DNA of 64,000 nucleotides, taken from assembly GCA_021325635.1 (NCBI GenBank), contig JAJPGV010000016.1, forward strand, positions 1-64,000, written 5' to 3'. A model generated the notes under the pieces. It worked only from the letters and a program-made list of their open reading frames with translations. It was not told where the DNA came from and searched no databases. The translations under genes were made by a program, and so were the position numbers. The DNA is from Chloroflexota bacterium (GTDB lineage Bacteria; Chloroflexota; JAJPGV01). Positions 33,903 to 41,465 of this stretch are shown piece after piece. Within the stretch, counting starts at the first letter, position 1. Each line of letters opens with the position of its first letter.

Positions 33903-33906
33903 CGGC

Positions 33907-35109
33907 CTAGACGTGCTCGAGCGCTTCAGAGCCGCGAACGTAGACGATGGCGTTCTCGGCCGGGTCCCGGACGATGTGCTTGGGGTCTCGACCCTGCTGC
34001 ACGTCGTCGATGGCCTTCAGGTACATCTGGCGCATGGCCGTCAGCACGTGGTCCAGCGCGCCCAGCCGCTCCTTCTGGCGCTCGACGATCGGGCCCTGCG
34101 TCTCATTGACCATGTTGTCCTGGGTCAGAAAACCCTTGATGGCCGTGCCAGGCGCACGGGTGGGAATACCAGAGATGGTGTCCACGTGCTCGTAGTCGCG
34201 GAAGTAGTCGTTCTCCAGACCGGGCTGCGTGAAGCCTTCCTCGACCGGCCACTCGAACAGCTCACCGTGGGTGCCCAGCGGGGCAAAGGCGGCCTGAAAG
34301 CGGCGGGTATGGGTGTCGTCGATAGGCACGTACCAGGACTGGAACTTCTTGATGTCGGTTCCACCGCCGGAGCTGCCCTGAACGCGCATGAAACCGGCCG
34401 GCATGAAGAAGTACGTGTACACAAGCTCGACCATGCCGTCGGTCACGTTGGGCAGATGCGATTTCTGCCAGATGCCGAACTCGGTCTCCTCGAACTCGAT
34501 CTGCGGCTTGGGCAGCGTCGCCAGTTTGGCCTTGACCCGCGACCAGCTGTCCATGTGAAGGTACGAGAAATGGACGGTGTCCACGGCGCCTTCGACGTTC
34601 TGGAGATAGTTGCTGTTGATGTCGTAGTAGTCGGTTTTGCGACTGCCATCCTCGCGCACCAGCACCTCGTAGCGCGGCAAGAGCGGCATCTTGTCGGGCG
34701 GGCCCATGTAGGCGAAGACCAGGCCGCCCAGCTCCTGACAGGGATACGCGGGATGGCGGATCTTGTCCTTGAAGGTGCTGCCCTCCGGCTCCGCCGGCTG
34801 CTCCAGACAACGTCCCTCGCGGTCGTACAGCCAGCCGTGGAACGGACAGCGGATACCACCATCCTCGACGCGGCCATACGCCAACGACGTGCGGCGATGA
34901 GAGCAGTGCAGGCCAAGCACGGAGGGCTGGCCATCTTCTCCCCGAAACAGCACCAGCGGCTCGCCCATCACCTGGAGCTGCAGCGGCTTGCGTCCAGCTT
35001 CCACGTCTTTGGACAGGCCAACGGGCTGCCAGTAACGCCGCATGAACTCTCCGGCGGGCGTACCCGGATCGGTCTCGGTAACCAGCTTGTTCTGCTCTTC
35101 AGACAGCAT
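33907..35109 (-). CDS. Rieske non-heme iron oxygenase, phthalate-dioxygenase-like alpha subunit
   Basis: The 400-residue protein has a Rieske motif CSHRRTSLAYG ... CPFHGWLY (about 70-95) and the mononuclear site NVEGAVDTVHFSYLH (about 160-174), as in phthalate 4,5-dioxygenase and related homo-oligomeric oxygenases. No beta subunit accompanies it, which is normal for this group. It would hydroxylate or demethylate an aromatic substrate with electrons from an unlinked reductase. It sits between the set-B small subunit (61 nt) and the SDR-like gene (4 nt) in the 12-gene operon. It differs clearly from the benzoate-type alpha subunit at 16213. Confidence 0.88.
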   Translation of the reverse strand: MLSEEQNKLVTETDPGTPAGEFMRRYWQPVGLSKDVEAGRKPLQLQVMGEPLVLFRGEDGQPSVLGLHCSHRRTSLAYGRVEDGGIRCPFHGWLYDREGRCLEQPAEPEGSTFKDKIRHPAYPCQELGGLVFAYMGPPDKMPLLPRYEVLVREDGSRKTDYYDINSNYLQNVEGAVDTVHFSYLHMDSWSRVKAKLATLPKPQIEFEETEFGIWQKSHLPNVTDGMVELVYTYFFMPAGFMRVQGSSGGGTDIKKFQSWYVPIDDTHTRRFQAAFAPLGTHGELFEWPVEEGFTQPGLENDYFRDYEHVDTISGIPTRAPGTAIKGFLTQDNMVNETQGPIVERQKERLGALDHVLTAMRQMYLKAIDDVQQGRDPKHIVRDPAENAIVYVRGSEALEHV

Positions 35110-35170
35110 GGCGTCTCTCCCTGGTGGCGATTTCGAGCATCACGCGATGCTCCAACGTCTCATGCCCTTA

Positions 35171-35713
35171 TCAGCTCGCCTGACCGGTAGCGCCTGTCGC
35201 GGGCGGATCGACCGGCCCGAATTGGCCTGCGGCAGCCGCCTCGATGGCCTCCACGATGTTGTAGTAGCCCGTGCAGCGGCACAGGTTGCCATCCATGCCG
35301 AGCTTGATTTGATCCTCGCTGGGATTGGGATTGTCTCGCAGCAGGGTCAGCGCGGTCAGCAGCATCGCCGGGGTGCAAAAGCCGCACTGCAGCGCGTGAT
35401 GCTGGTGGAAGGCCTGCTGCAGCGGGTGGAGCTGGCCATTCTGCGCCAGGCCCTCAACCGTCAGCAGCTCGGCGCCATCGGCCTGGACGGCCAGCATCAG
35501 GCAGGACTTGATCGCTTCACCATTGACCAGGATGGTGCAGGCGCCACAAGCGCCGTGCTCGCAGCCGACGTGGACACCGGTTAGACCCAAGTCCTGGCGC
35601 ACGAAGTCGCACAGCAGCTTGCGAGGCTCGACCAGCGCCTCCTGGACGCGGCCATTCACTGTCAGCTGAACCGGAACTTTGCGCCTTCCCGCGGTTTGCG
35701 TCGATCCAGCCAT
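35171..35713 (-). CDS. Molybdenum hydroxylase, [2Fe-2S] small subunit (set B)
   Basis: The 180-residue protein has both iron-sulfur clusters in standard form: CEHGACGACTILVNGE ... C and CGFCTPAML ... GNLCRCTGYYNIV. Length and order match XdhC/CoxS-type subunits. It starts 3 nt after the medium-subunit stop. The set-B order is large - medium - small, without interruption, unlike set A. A C-terminal tail after the CRCTGY motif is rich in Ala/Gly and probably disordered. Confidence 0.9.
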   Translation of the reverse strand: MAGSTQTAGRRKVPVQLTVNGRVQEALVEPRKLLCDFVRQDLGLTGVHVGCEHGACGACTILVNGEAIKSCLMLAVQADGAELLTVEGLAQNGQLHPLQQAFHQHHALQCGFCTPAMLLTALTLLRDNPNPSEDQIKLGMDGNLCRCTGYYNIVEAIEAAAAGQFGPVDPPATGATGQAS

Positions 35714-35716
35714 GGT

Positions 35717-36613
35717 CTAGTGTCCCCCTGTCCGATCCGTCGCGGCGCCGCGAGCGTCTAGAATCGCCGCTTCGAGCGCGCGCCGGGCGAACACCGCCGA
35801 CATTGCTCGGCGGTACTCCTCACTGCCGTGCACGTCGCTTCCCGGGTCGGTGACGGCTGCTGCCAGGCGCGCCGCGTCGGCCAGCAGCGACGCCGACAGC
35901 GTTTCCCCGCGCAGGCGCTGCTCGGCTTCGGTGGCCCGAATCGGCGTGGGGCCAACTCCTCCCAGACAGACCCTCGCTTCGGCCACACGATCGCCATCGA
36001 GGAGCACGACCGCCGCCGCCGCTACGATGGCAAACGCGCCATGCTGCCGGGCAAGCTCGAGGAACGCGCAGCCGGCGTGTGGTGGCAGCTCCGGAAAGCG
36101 CACCTCGACCAGCAGCTCATTCGCTTCCAGCGAGGTGGTGAGGGATCCCAGGAAGAAGTCTCTCGCTGGCATGCTCCGCCGGCCGCTCGAGCTGGCCAGC
36201 ACCACTTCGGCATCCAACGCCACCGCCGCCAGGGGCAGCTCGGCCGCTGGATCGGCATGGGCCAGGCTGCCGCCAAGCGTTCCTCGAGAGCGTATCTGCC
36301 GGTCGCCAATCAGCGGCGCGCACTGGGCCAGCAGCTTGAGCCCGCGCGCGATCTCGGGTGACTGCTCCAGCTGCCTGTGACGGGTCAGACTTCCGACCGC
36401 CACGACCCGGTCTTGCCCATGGACGTACGCCAGCTCGGCCAGACCATTGATGTCGACGACATGGCTAGGCTGGACCAGCCTGATGTTCATCAACGGCATC
36501 AGGCTCTGGCCACCGGCGAGCACTTTGCAGTCCTCGCCGGCGAGCTCATCGAGCAGCTTCAATGCCGCCACCAAGCCGTCTGGCTTGTGGTACTCGAATA
36601 CCGCCGGCTTCAT
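35717..36613 (-). CDS. Molybdenum hydroxylase, FAD-binding medium subunit (set B)
   Basis: The 298-residue protein shows KVLAGGQSLMPLMNIRL near residue 33 and IRSRGTLGGSLAHADPAAELPL near 107-128, the two FAD loops of the family, with the usual C-terminal domain. A TATGAT box 14 nt before the ATG (minus strand, about 36628-36633) may be a promoter, and GGAG overlaps that spacer as a ribosome site. It follows the set-B large subunit by 64 nt. Confidence 0.9.
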   Translation of the reverse strand: MKPAVFEYHKPDGLVAALKLLDELAGEDCKVLAGGQSLMPLMNIRLVQPSHVVDINGLAELAYVHGQDRVVAVGSLTRHRQLEQSPEIARGLKLLAQCAPLIGDRQIRSRGTLGGSLAHADPAAELPLAAVALDAEVVLASSSGRRSMPARDFFLGSLTTSLEANELLVEVRFPELPPHAGCAFLELARQHGAFAIVAAAAVVLLDGDRVAEARVCLGGVGPTPIRATEAEQRLRGETLSASLLADAARLAAAVTDPGSDVHGSEEYRRAMSAVFARRALEAAILDARGAATDRTGGH

Positions 36614-36677
36614 TCGGGTCGCGCTCCATCATAACAACGGTCGAAACGAGGGTCGCCGAGAGCGAAGGTTGCCTTCG

Positions 36678-38975
36678 TCATTCGGCCGCCCCAGAGGCCA
36701 GGAGGCCCAACGCCCGCAGGACCTTCTCCGGCGTGAAGGGAGTCGAGGTCAAGCGGACGCCCAGTGCGTCGTACAGCGCGTTGCACACCGCCGGGGAGAC
36801 ACAGGAGATGGATACCTGGGCGATGGCCTTAGAGCCGAACGGGCCAGGGCCATCGCCGTTCTCGACCATCAGCACTCGCGTGTCCCGAGGCACTTCGCGC
36901 AGGAGTGGCAGGCGGTACTGGAAAGGATCGGCGTTCAGCAGCTGTCCGTCCTCGTACAGCAGCTCCTCACAGAGGGCAATGCCCATGCCCATGACCGCGC
37001 CACCTTCCAGCTGCCCCTTAGCCGAACGGTAATGCAGCACCTTCCCGGCATCGGCCAGGGTCATGTAGCGCAGCAGGCGAATCTCCCCCGTCTGCGTATC
37101 GACCTCGATTTCCACGGCGCCGACCCCGGGCGCCCAGTGATCGTGCCCACCGAAGGACTCGTGCCCGGTGCGCGTCCGCTGATAGGCCCCGGAGGCCGAC
37201 GTGCCCTGCCCACCCGGGCACAGCCGCGCCACATCCGACAGGCTCCAGCGCCGGCCTTCGCCCTCAAAGGACCCGGCGGCGAAGCGCAGCTCAGTCGCGG
37301 GGATGCCCGCAGCACCGGCCAGGACCTCGCTCAGCTTCTGCTTGAGGGCTTCGCACGCCGCAAGCACGGCATTGCCCATCTGCACGGTTGTGCGCTGGGA
37401 GTTCGTGCCCGAGAAGACCAGCTTCATGGCCGTATCCGGCTCAGCTACGCGAACCTGGTCGTGCGCAATGCCAAAGGCCGTGGCGGCCACCGTGCGGATC
37501 ATGGTGTGCGAGCCTTCGCCCACGTCCGGGGCGTTGTGCAGGATGGTGATCGCGCCCTGGCCGTCGACAGCGGCGGCGGCCTCCGCGACTCCCACGTGAG
37601 ATCCACGGCGCAACGAGACGCCCATGCCCCGCCCTCGCCGGACATGTGAGCCTTCCTTGGGGGCGGGGGCCGGCTTGCGCCAGCCCATGGCATCTACCGC
37701 CCGATCGATCAGGTCGGGCAGGTCGGTATCCACGGGAGTCAGCTCGGCCACGGCCTCGCGGCCACCCCGACGCCAGGTCTCGGGGGCCATCCGCTCCCCT
37801 TTGCGCAGCACGTTCCGACGCCGAAACTCGATGGGATCGATCCCCAGCTTGCGGGCCACGGAGTCCATGCAGCAATCGACCCCGAATGTCGTCTGAGTCT
37901 TGCCGGTATTCCGGAAGGTGGCCGCCGGGACCTTGTTGGTGTAGGCCGTGCGGGCCCGCACCCGGAAGTTCGGTATCCGATAGGCGCCCGACGACGAATT
38001 GAGGGCATTGTTGGTGACGATCGCGGCCCCGGTGAAGTAGGCGCCGGTATCGACGTCCAGCCGCACGTCCAGCGCCAGCAGCTTGCCCGTGGCGTCTACG
38101 CCGATACGCGCCTTGTAGTCGATAGCGTGCCGGGCCGTCATGCGGAAGCTTTCGCCGATGGTCGCGACCAGCTTCACCGGCCTGGCCAGCTTGCGCGCAA
38201 GCGCCGCGGCAACCAGCGTCAAGTCAACCGACTCGTCCTTGCCGCCAAAATTGCCGCCAACATAGGGCACGTGCACCCGAATCCGCTCGGGATCGACGCC
38301 CAGCGCCTTGGCGCCCTCCTCCACGATCGCCCAGGGGTGGTTGGTTGGCACCCACAGCTCGAAGCCTGAGTCGCCGAAGCTCACCACGAAGCTGGTCGCC
38401 GGCTCGATGGGGTCGTGGAAGATGTTGGGCGAGCTGAAGCATTCCTCGAACACCTGCGCCGCCGCGGCGAAGGCAGCGTCCGGGTTGCCCCACTCCAGCT
38501 CTTCAGTCATGGTGAGGTTTGTCCCCAGAGCCTCGTGGACCAGAGGGGCATCCGGCGCCAGAGCCTCGACTACCGAAAAGACAGGCGGCAGCGACTCGTA
38601 CTGCACGTCAATGAGCTGAGCGGCGCGTCGGGCAGTCTTCAGGTCCTGGGCAACCACCATCGCCACCAGGTCGCCGTCGAAGCGGACCTTATCGGTGGCT
38701 ACGAAGTTCTGGTGCTGGGTCTCCTCGTTGGGCTGGACACCGAAGTCCGCCAGGTTGTCGCGATGCAGCACCGCCACAAAGCCGGGCAGCTCCTCCGCCG
38801 CCGAGGTATCGATCGATAGGATGCGGGCATGAGACAGCGGGCTGCGCAGCGTGGCTGCGTACAGGGTCCCCGGCAGCTCCGGCAGATCCTCCACGTATAC
38901 GGCAGCGCCAGAGACCTTGGCCGAGGCGTCGACGCGCGGGGGCTGCTCCTGCGCCCGCTCCGGCGCGCTCAGCAT
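36678..38975 (-). CDS. Molybdenum hydroxylase, molybdopterin-binding large subunit (set B; catalytic Glu replaced)
   Basis: From ATG 38975 the protein is 765 residues; the frame runs 78 codons further but overlaps the bicupin gene out of phase. Landmarks: VSGAAVYVEDL start, GGNFGGKDESVDLT, FRNTGKTQTTFG in the active-site loop, and the C-terminal PFGSKAIAQVS. In the family this last segment holds the catalytic Glu (G-x-G-E); here it reads Gln (codon CAG). Hydroxylation as in xanthine dehydrogenase is therefore in doubt. The start overlaps the bicupin stop by 7 nt (ATGCTGA). Medium and small subunits follow directly. Confidence 0.87.
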   Translation of the reverse strand: MLSAPERAQEQPPRVDASAKVSGAAVYVEDLPELPGTLYAATLRSPLSHARILSIDTSAAEELPGFVAVLHRDNLADFGVQPNEETQHQNFVATDKVRFDGDLVAMVVAQDLKTARRAAQLIDVQYESLPPVFSVVEALAPDAPLVHEALGTNLTMTEELEWGNPDAAFAAAAQVFEECFSSPNIFHDPIEPATSFVVSFGDSGFELWVPTNHPWAIVEEGAKALGVDPERIRVHVPYVGGNFGGKDESVDLTLVAAALARKLARPVKLVATIGESFRMTARHAIDYKARIGVDATGKLLALDVRLDVDTGAYFTGAAIVTNNALNSSSGAYRIPNFRVRARTAYTNKVPAATFRNTGKTQTTFGVDCCMDSVARKLGIDPIEFRRRNVLRKGERMAPETWRRGGREAVAELTPVDTDLPDLIDRAVDAMGWRKPAPAPKEGSHVRRGRGMGVSLRRGSHVGVAEAAAAVDGQGAITILHNAPDVGEGSHTMIRTVAATAFGIAHDQVRVAEPDTAMKLVFSGTNSQRTTVQMGNAVLAACEALKQKLSEVLAGAAGIPATELRFAAGSFEGEGRRWSLSDVARLCPGGQGTSASGAYQRTRTGHESFGGHDHWAPGVGAVEIEVDTQTGEIRLLRYMTLADAGKVLHYRSAKGQLEGGAVMGMGIALCEELLYEDGQLLNADPFQYRLPLLREVPRDTRVLMVENGDGPGPFGSKAIAQVSISCVSPAVCNALYDALGVRLTSTPFTPEKVLRALGLLASGAAE

Positions 38976-40057
38976 CGGCCCGGGAAGAACCTGGCCATAT
39001 CGACGCTGGCGCCCCGCTTGGCGCACTCCTCGGAGAAGAGATCCAGAATGGCCGGGTCCTCGTCCTCGAACTCGATCTGGTCGCCGCCCTCCTTGACGCT
39101 CACGTCCTGGCCCTCTGTATTTCGGAACAGCGGGTTCTTGAAGCTGTTCCAACGAAGCGCCAGGTATCGAGCCGGAACCGGCCCAACGTTGAAATGCTGG
39201 TGCCACCACAGCTCCGGCGGGACGAACAGCGAGCCGGCCTGCCAGTCGATGCGCTGGCGCGGCTCGCCATCAGGCCAGAGCAGGGAGAAACCCTCCCCGG
39301 TGAGAACGATCACGTTGGCCCCTGGCCCATGGCGGTGCGCCTTCTTGTACTGGCCCACGGGAAACTCCGAGCTGTGGCAGGTGAGGGTGCTGTCGCACAG
39401 CTCGAAATGCATATTGCGCCCGCCACCGCGTCGCGGCTGCGCCTGCAGCTCGAACGCAGCCACGTTAGGAACGAAGTTCGTCTCCCAACGGCGCTCCCCA
39501 ATGAAGCGGCCTTCGGCGTCGAAGCGCGATTTCTCGCCGTCGTAACGGTCCGTAAACCGAAAGGTGTCGTTGAACACGAAGTCCAGGTTGTGGAACAGAT
39601 CCATCACCAGCGGCGCGTCGGTGATGGCATAGAAGCGGGCCGGCTCGGAGCCTGATCCGTTGAAGTGCTGGTGCCAGACGTTGATAGGCAGCGCGAACAC
39701 GCTGCCCGCCTGCCATTCGAACGTATGCTTACGTTCCTCGTCGTACCACAGTGTGGTGGCTCCCTGTCCGGAGACGACGTAGACCAACTCCTCGTAGAGA
39801 TGTTTCTGCGGCTTCAGCTCATGCCGGGGCGGAATTTCGCAGACGTATCCGTCGGTATGCGCGTCCTGCGAGCCATCCAGGTGCACGAACGCGCCCAGTC
39901 CACCCATGCGCTGCCAGGGCTCGACCGGGACGGCCTTGAGATCGGGGATATGAAAGCCGGTGATTACCGGGATACCCTGCTCCCGGACCCAGCGCTGGTA
40001 GGTCGTTTCACGGCGCGTCGATACGTCTTGCCTGCCACCGGCGTCAACTGTGGACAT
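38969..40057 (-). CDS. Double-cupin protein, ring-cleavage-dioxygenase-like (bicupin 2)
   Basis: The 362-residue protein has two cupin barrels, the first with HLYEELVYVVSGQGATT and INVWHQHFNGSG, the second with KAHRHGPGANVIVLTGEGFS and ELWWHQHFN. It is clearly related to bicupin 3 (43306), with the shared MDLFHNLDFVFN-like segment and ARFYAITDAP. It is less like bicupin 1. A gentisate- or homoprotocatechuate-like ring-opening role fits the FAH gene in the same operon, though the reaction is unproven. GGGAGAGG precedes ATG 40057. It is the first gene of the 12-gene minus-strand operon. Confidence 0.72.
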   Translation of the reverse strand: MSTVDAGGRQDVSTRRETTYQRWVREQGIPVITGFHIPDLKAVPVEPWQRMGGLGAFVHLDGSQDAHTDGYVCEIPPRHELKPQKHLYEELVYVVSGQGATTLWYDEERKHTFEWQAGSVFALPINVWHQHFNGSGSEPARFYAITDAPLVMDLFHNLDFVFNDTFRFTDRYDGEKSRFDAEGRFIGERRWETNFVPNVAAFELQAQPRRGGGRNMHFELCDSTLTCHSSEFPVGQYKKAHRHGPGANVIVLTGEGFSLLWPDGEPRQRIDWQAGSLFVPPELWWHQHFNVGPVPARYLALRWNSFKNPLFRNTEGQDVSVKEGGDQIEFEDEDPAILDLFSEECAKRGASVDMARFFPGRC

Positions 40058-40148
40058 CTGCCTCTCCCGCCTGGACTTGCACGTGCCCGCTGTCCAGCGG
40101 CACGAGCGGCCTCCCGGAGCTCACACGCGTTCACTCCGTCCGGCGGCT

Positions 40149-40159
40149 CCTATGATAGG
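40149..40159. promoter_or_regulatory. Palindrome CCTAT-G-ATAGG in a divergent promoter
   Basis: An 11-bp perfect palindrome lies midway between the divergent bicupin 2 and the TAXI-like gene. It could be an operator or contain a minus-strand TATCAT -10. A plus-strand TATACACT box at 40196-40203 is the likely -10 of the TAXI-like gene. Confidence 0.35.
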
Positions 40160-40252
40160 CCATCCGGCTGCGAATGCGCGGCAGCCAGTGCTCGATATAC
40201 ACTCATCGAGATTTTCGGGGCCGGCCCGCGCCGGCTGTGCGAGGAGACCTGG

Positions 40253-41203
40253 ATGGAGCAGCAGTGGGCCACGCCGGCCACCACCCGTTCACGGATCATG
40301 CTGGAGGTCGCCTCCGAGCTGGTTGGCCTCGACGCCTGGGAGCGCAAACAGGCGGACGTGTCGCTGCACGGCCGCGGACAAGCCTCGGCGATTCGATTCG
40401 CCGGCAGCGATACGCCCGCGGCGGTGGAGATGCTCACCCGCGGCGAGGCCGACGTTGCGCTCATCAATCCGGCGGCTCCGCTGGCCGTGGCCCTGCGCGG
40501 TAACGGCGCTTCGCGCATCCCAACCCCGGTGCGCGTCATCGCCGTGCTGCCCTCCTATGACCAGATCGCGCTGGCGATTGCCGGCCGCACCGGCTTGACC
40601 TCTCTCGCCGAGGTCAAGGACAGGCGCTATCCGCTGCGCCTGTCGCTTCGAGGCCAGCCGGACCATTCGATCCACTCATTCGTGGAGCACATCCTCGGCA
40701 GTGCCGGCTTCTCGCTCCAAGATCTGCGCGACTGGGGTGGGCAGGTGAGCTACGATCCAGGCTTCAATTTCGGTCGCCGCCTGGCAGCCGTGGCCCGTGG
40801 CGAGGTGGATGCGATCTTCGACGAAGCCGTCGAGGTCTGGGTGGAGGACGCGCTCACGCAGGGCATGCGCATGCTGCCGCTGGAAGAGCCGCAGCTGCAG
40901 CAGCTCGAGCAGCTGGGATACAGGAGAGCCATGCTGGCCGGGTCGACCCACCCGGCGCTCCCCGCCGACGTACCGACACTGGATTTCAGCGGTTGGCCGA
41001 TCTTCGCCCTGGAAAGCACGCCCGACGAGATCGTGTTGGCGTTCTGCGCGGGGCTGGAGGCTCGCAAGGACTGCATCCCCTGGGAAGGCGAAGGTCCGCT
41101 GCCACTGGATCGGATGTGCAGGGACACGCCCGAAGGCCCGCTGGTCGTACCCCTGCACCGGGCGGCGGAGCGCTACTGGCGCGAGCGGGGCTACCTGAGC
41201 TGA
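40253..41203 (+). CDS. TAXI-type periplasmic-binding-protein fold without a signal peptide (paralogue 1)
   Basis: From ATG 40253 (GAGGAGACCTGG before it) the protein is 316 residues. It has TAXI/NMT1-like features: a MLTRGEADVALINPAAPLAVAL strand-helix, GLTSLAEVKDRRYPLRLSLRG (domain 2 start), FNFGRRLAAVARGEVDAIFDE and a C-terminal LHRAAERYWRERGYL. TAXI proteins are normally exported partners of TRAP transporters. Here there is no signal sequence or TM helix, and no TRAP membrane gene. The near-copy at 51558 is also signal-less and is coupled to UbiD 5. A cytosolic ligand-binding or enzymatic role is more likely. A fused ABC permease gene follows after 262 bp. Confidence 0.75.
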   Translation: MEQQWATPATTRSRIMLEVASELVGLDAWERKQADVSLHGRGQASAIRFAGSDTPAAVEMLTRGEADVALINPAAPLAVALRGNGASRIPTPVRVIAVLPSYDQIALAIAGRTGLTSLAEVKDRRYPLRLSLRGQPDHSIHSFVEHILGSAGFSLQDLRDWGGQVSYDPGFNFGRRLAAVARGEVDAIFDEAVEVWVEDALTQGMRMLPLEEPQLQQLEQLGYRRAMLAGSTHPALPADVPTLDFSGWPIFALESTPDEIVLAFCAGLEARKDCIPWEGEGPLPLDRMCRDTPEGPLVVPLHRAAERYWRERGYLS

Positions 41204-41465
41204 CGGCGGACACGCCTGCCGTGCTGGGCGTGGATGCGCGCACCGCTGGCGCGGATGCGTCGCTCGACGGTCAGCATGACCGAATTCCGGGCAGCGGATC
41301 GCTTCGTCCCGCCGGCCGCGTTGACAAGGACCGGACGGGCAGGCTACTCTGGCCTGACTTCCAAGGGAAGCAAGCACTACCGCCTGAGGCAAGACGAGTG
41401 ATTGCGATCAAGCACTGCGCCGCGAGGGCGCCGCTATCGCGCCTCCCGCGAGGCGCGGCCGGCTG

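Noticed and set aside
30742-39209. CO dehydrogenase (CoxL) for either Mo large subunit
   Set aside because: The AYxCSFR (form I) and AYRGAGR (form II) loops are absent; set A has NRGYGRVQ and set B has FRNTGKTQ.
38975-39209. N-terminal extension of the set-B Mo large subunit
   Set aside because: The extra 78 codons overlap the bicupin coding sequence in another frame and are Arg/Gly-rich, unlike the family.
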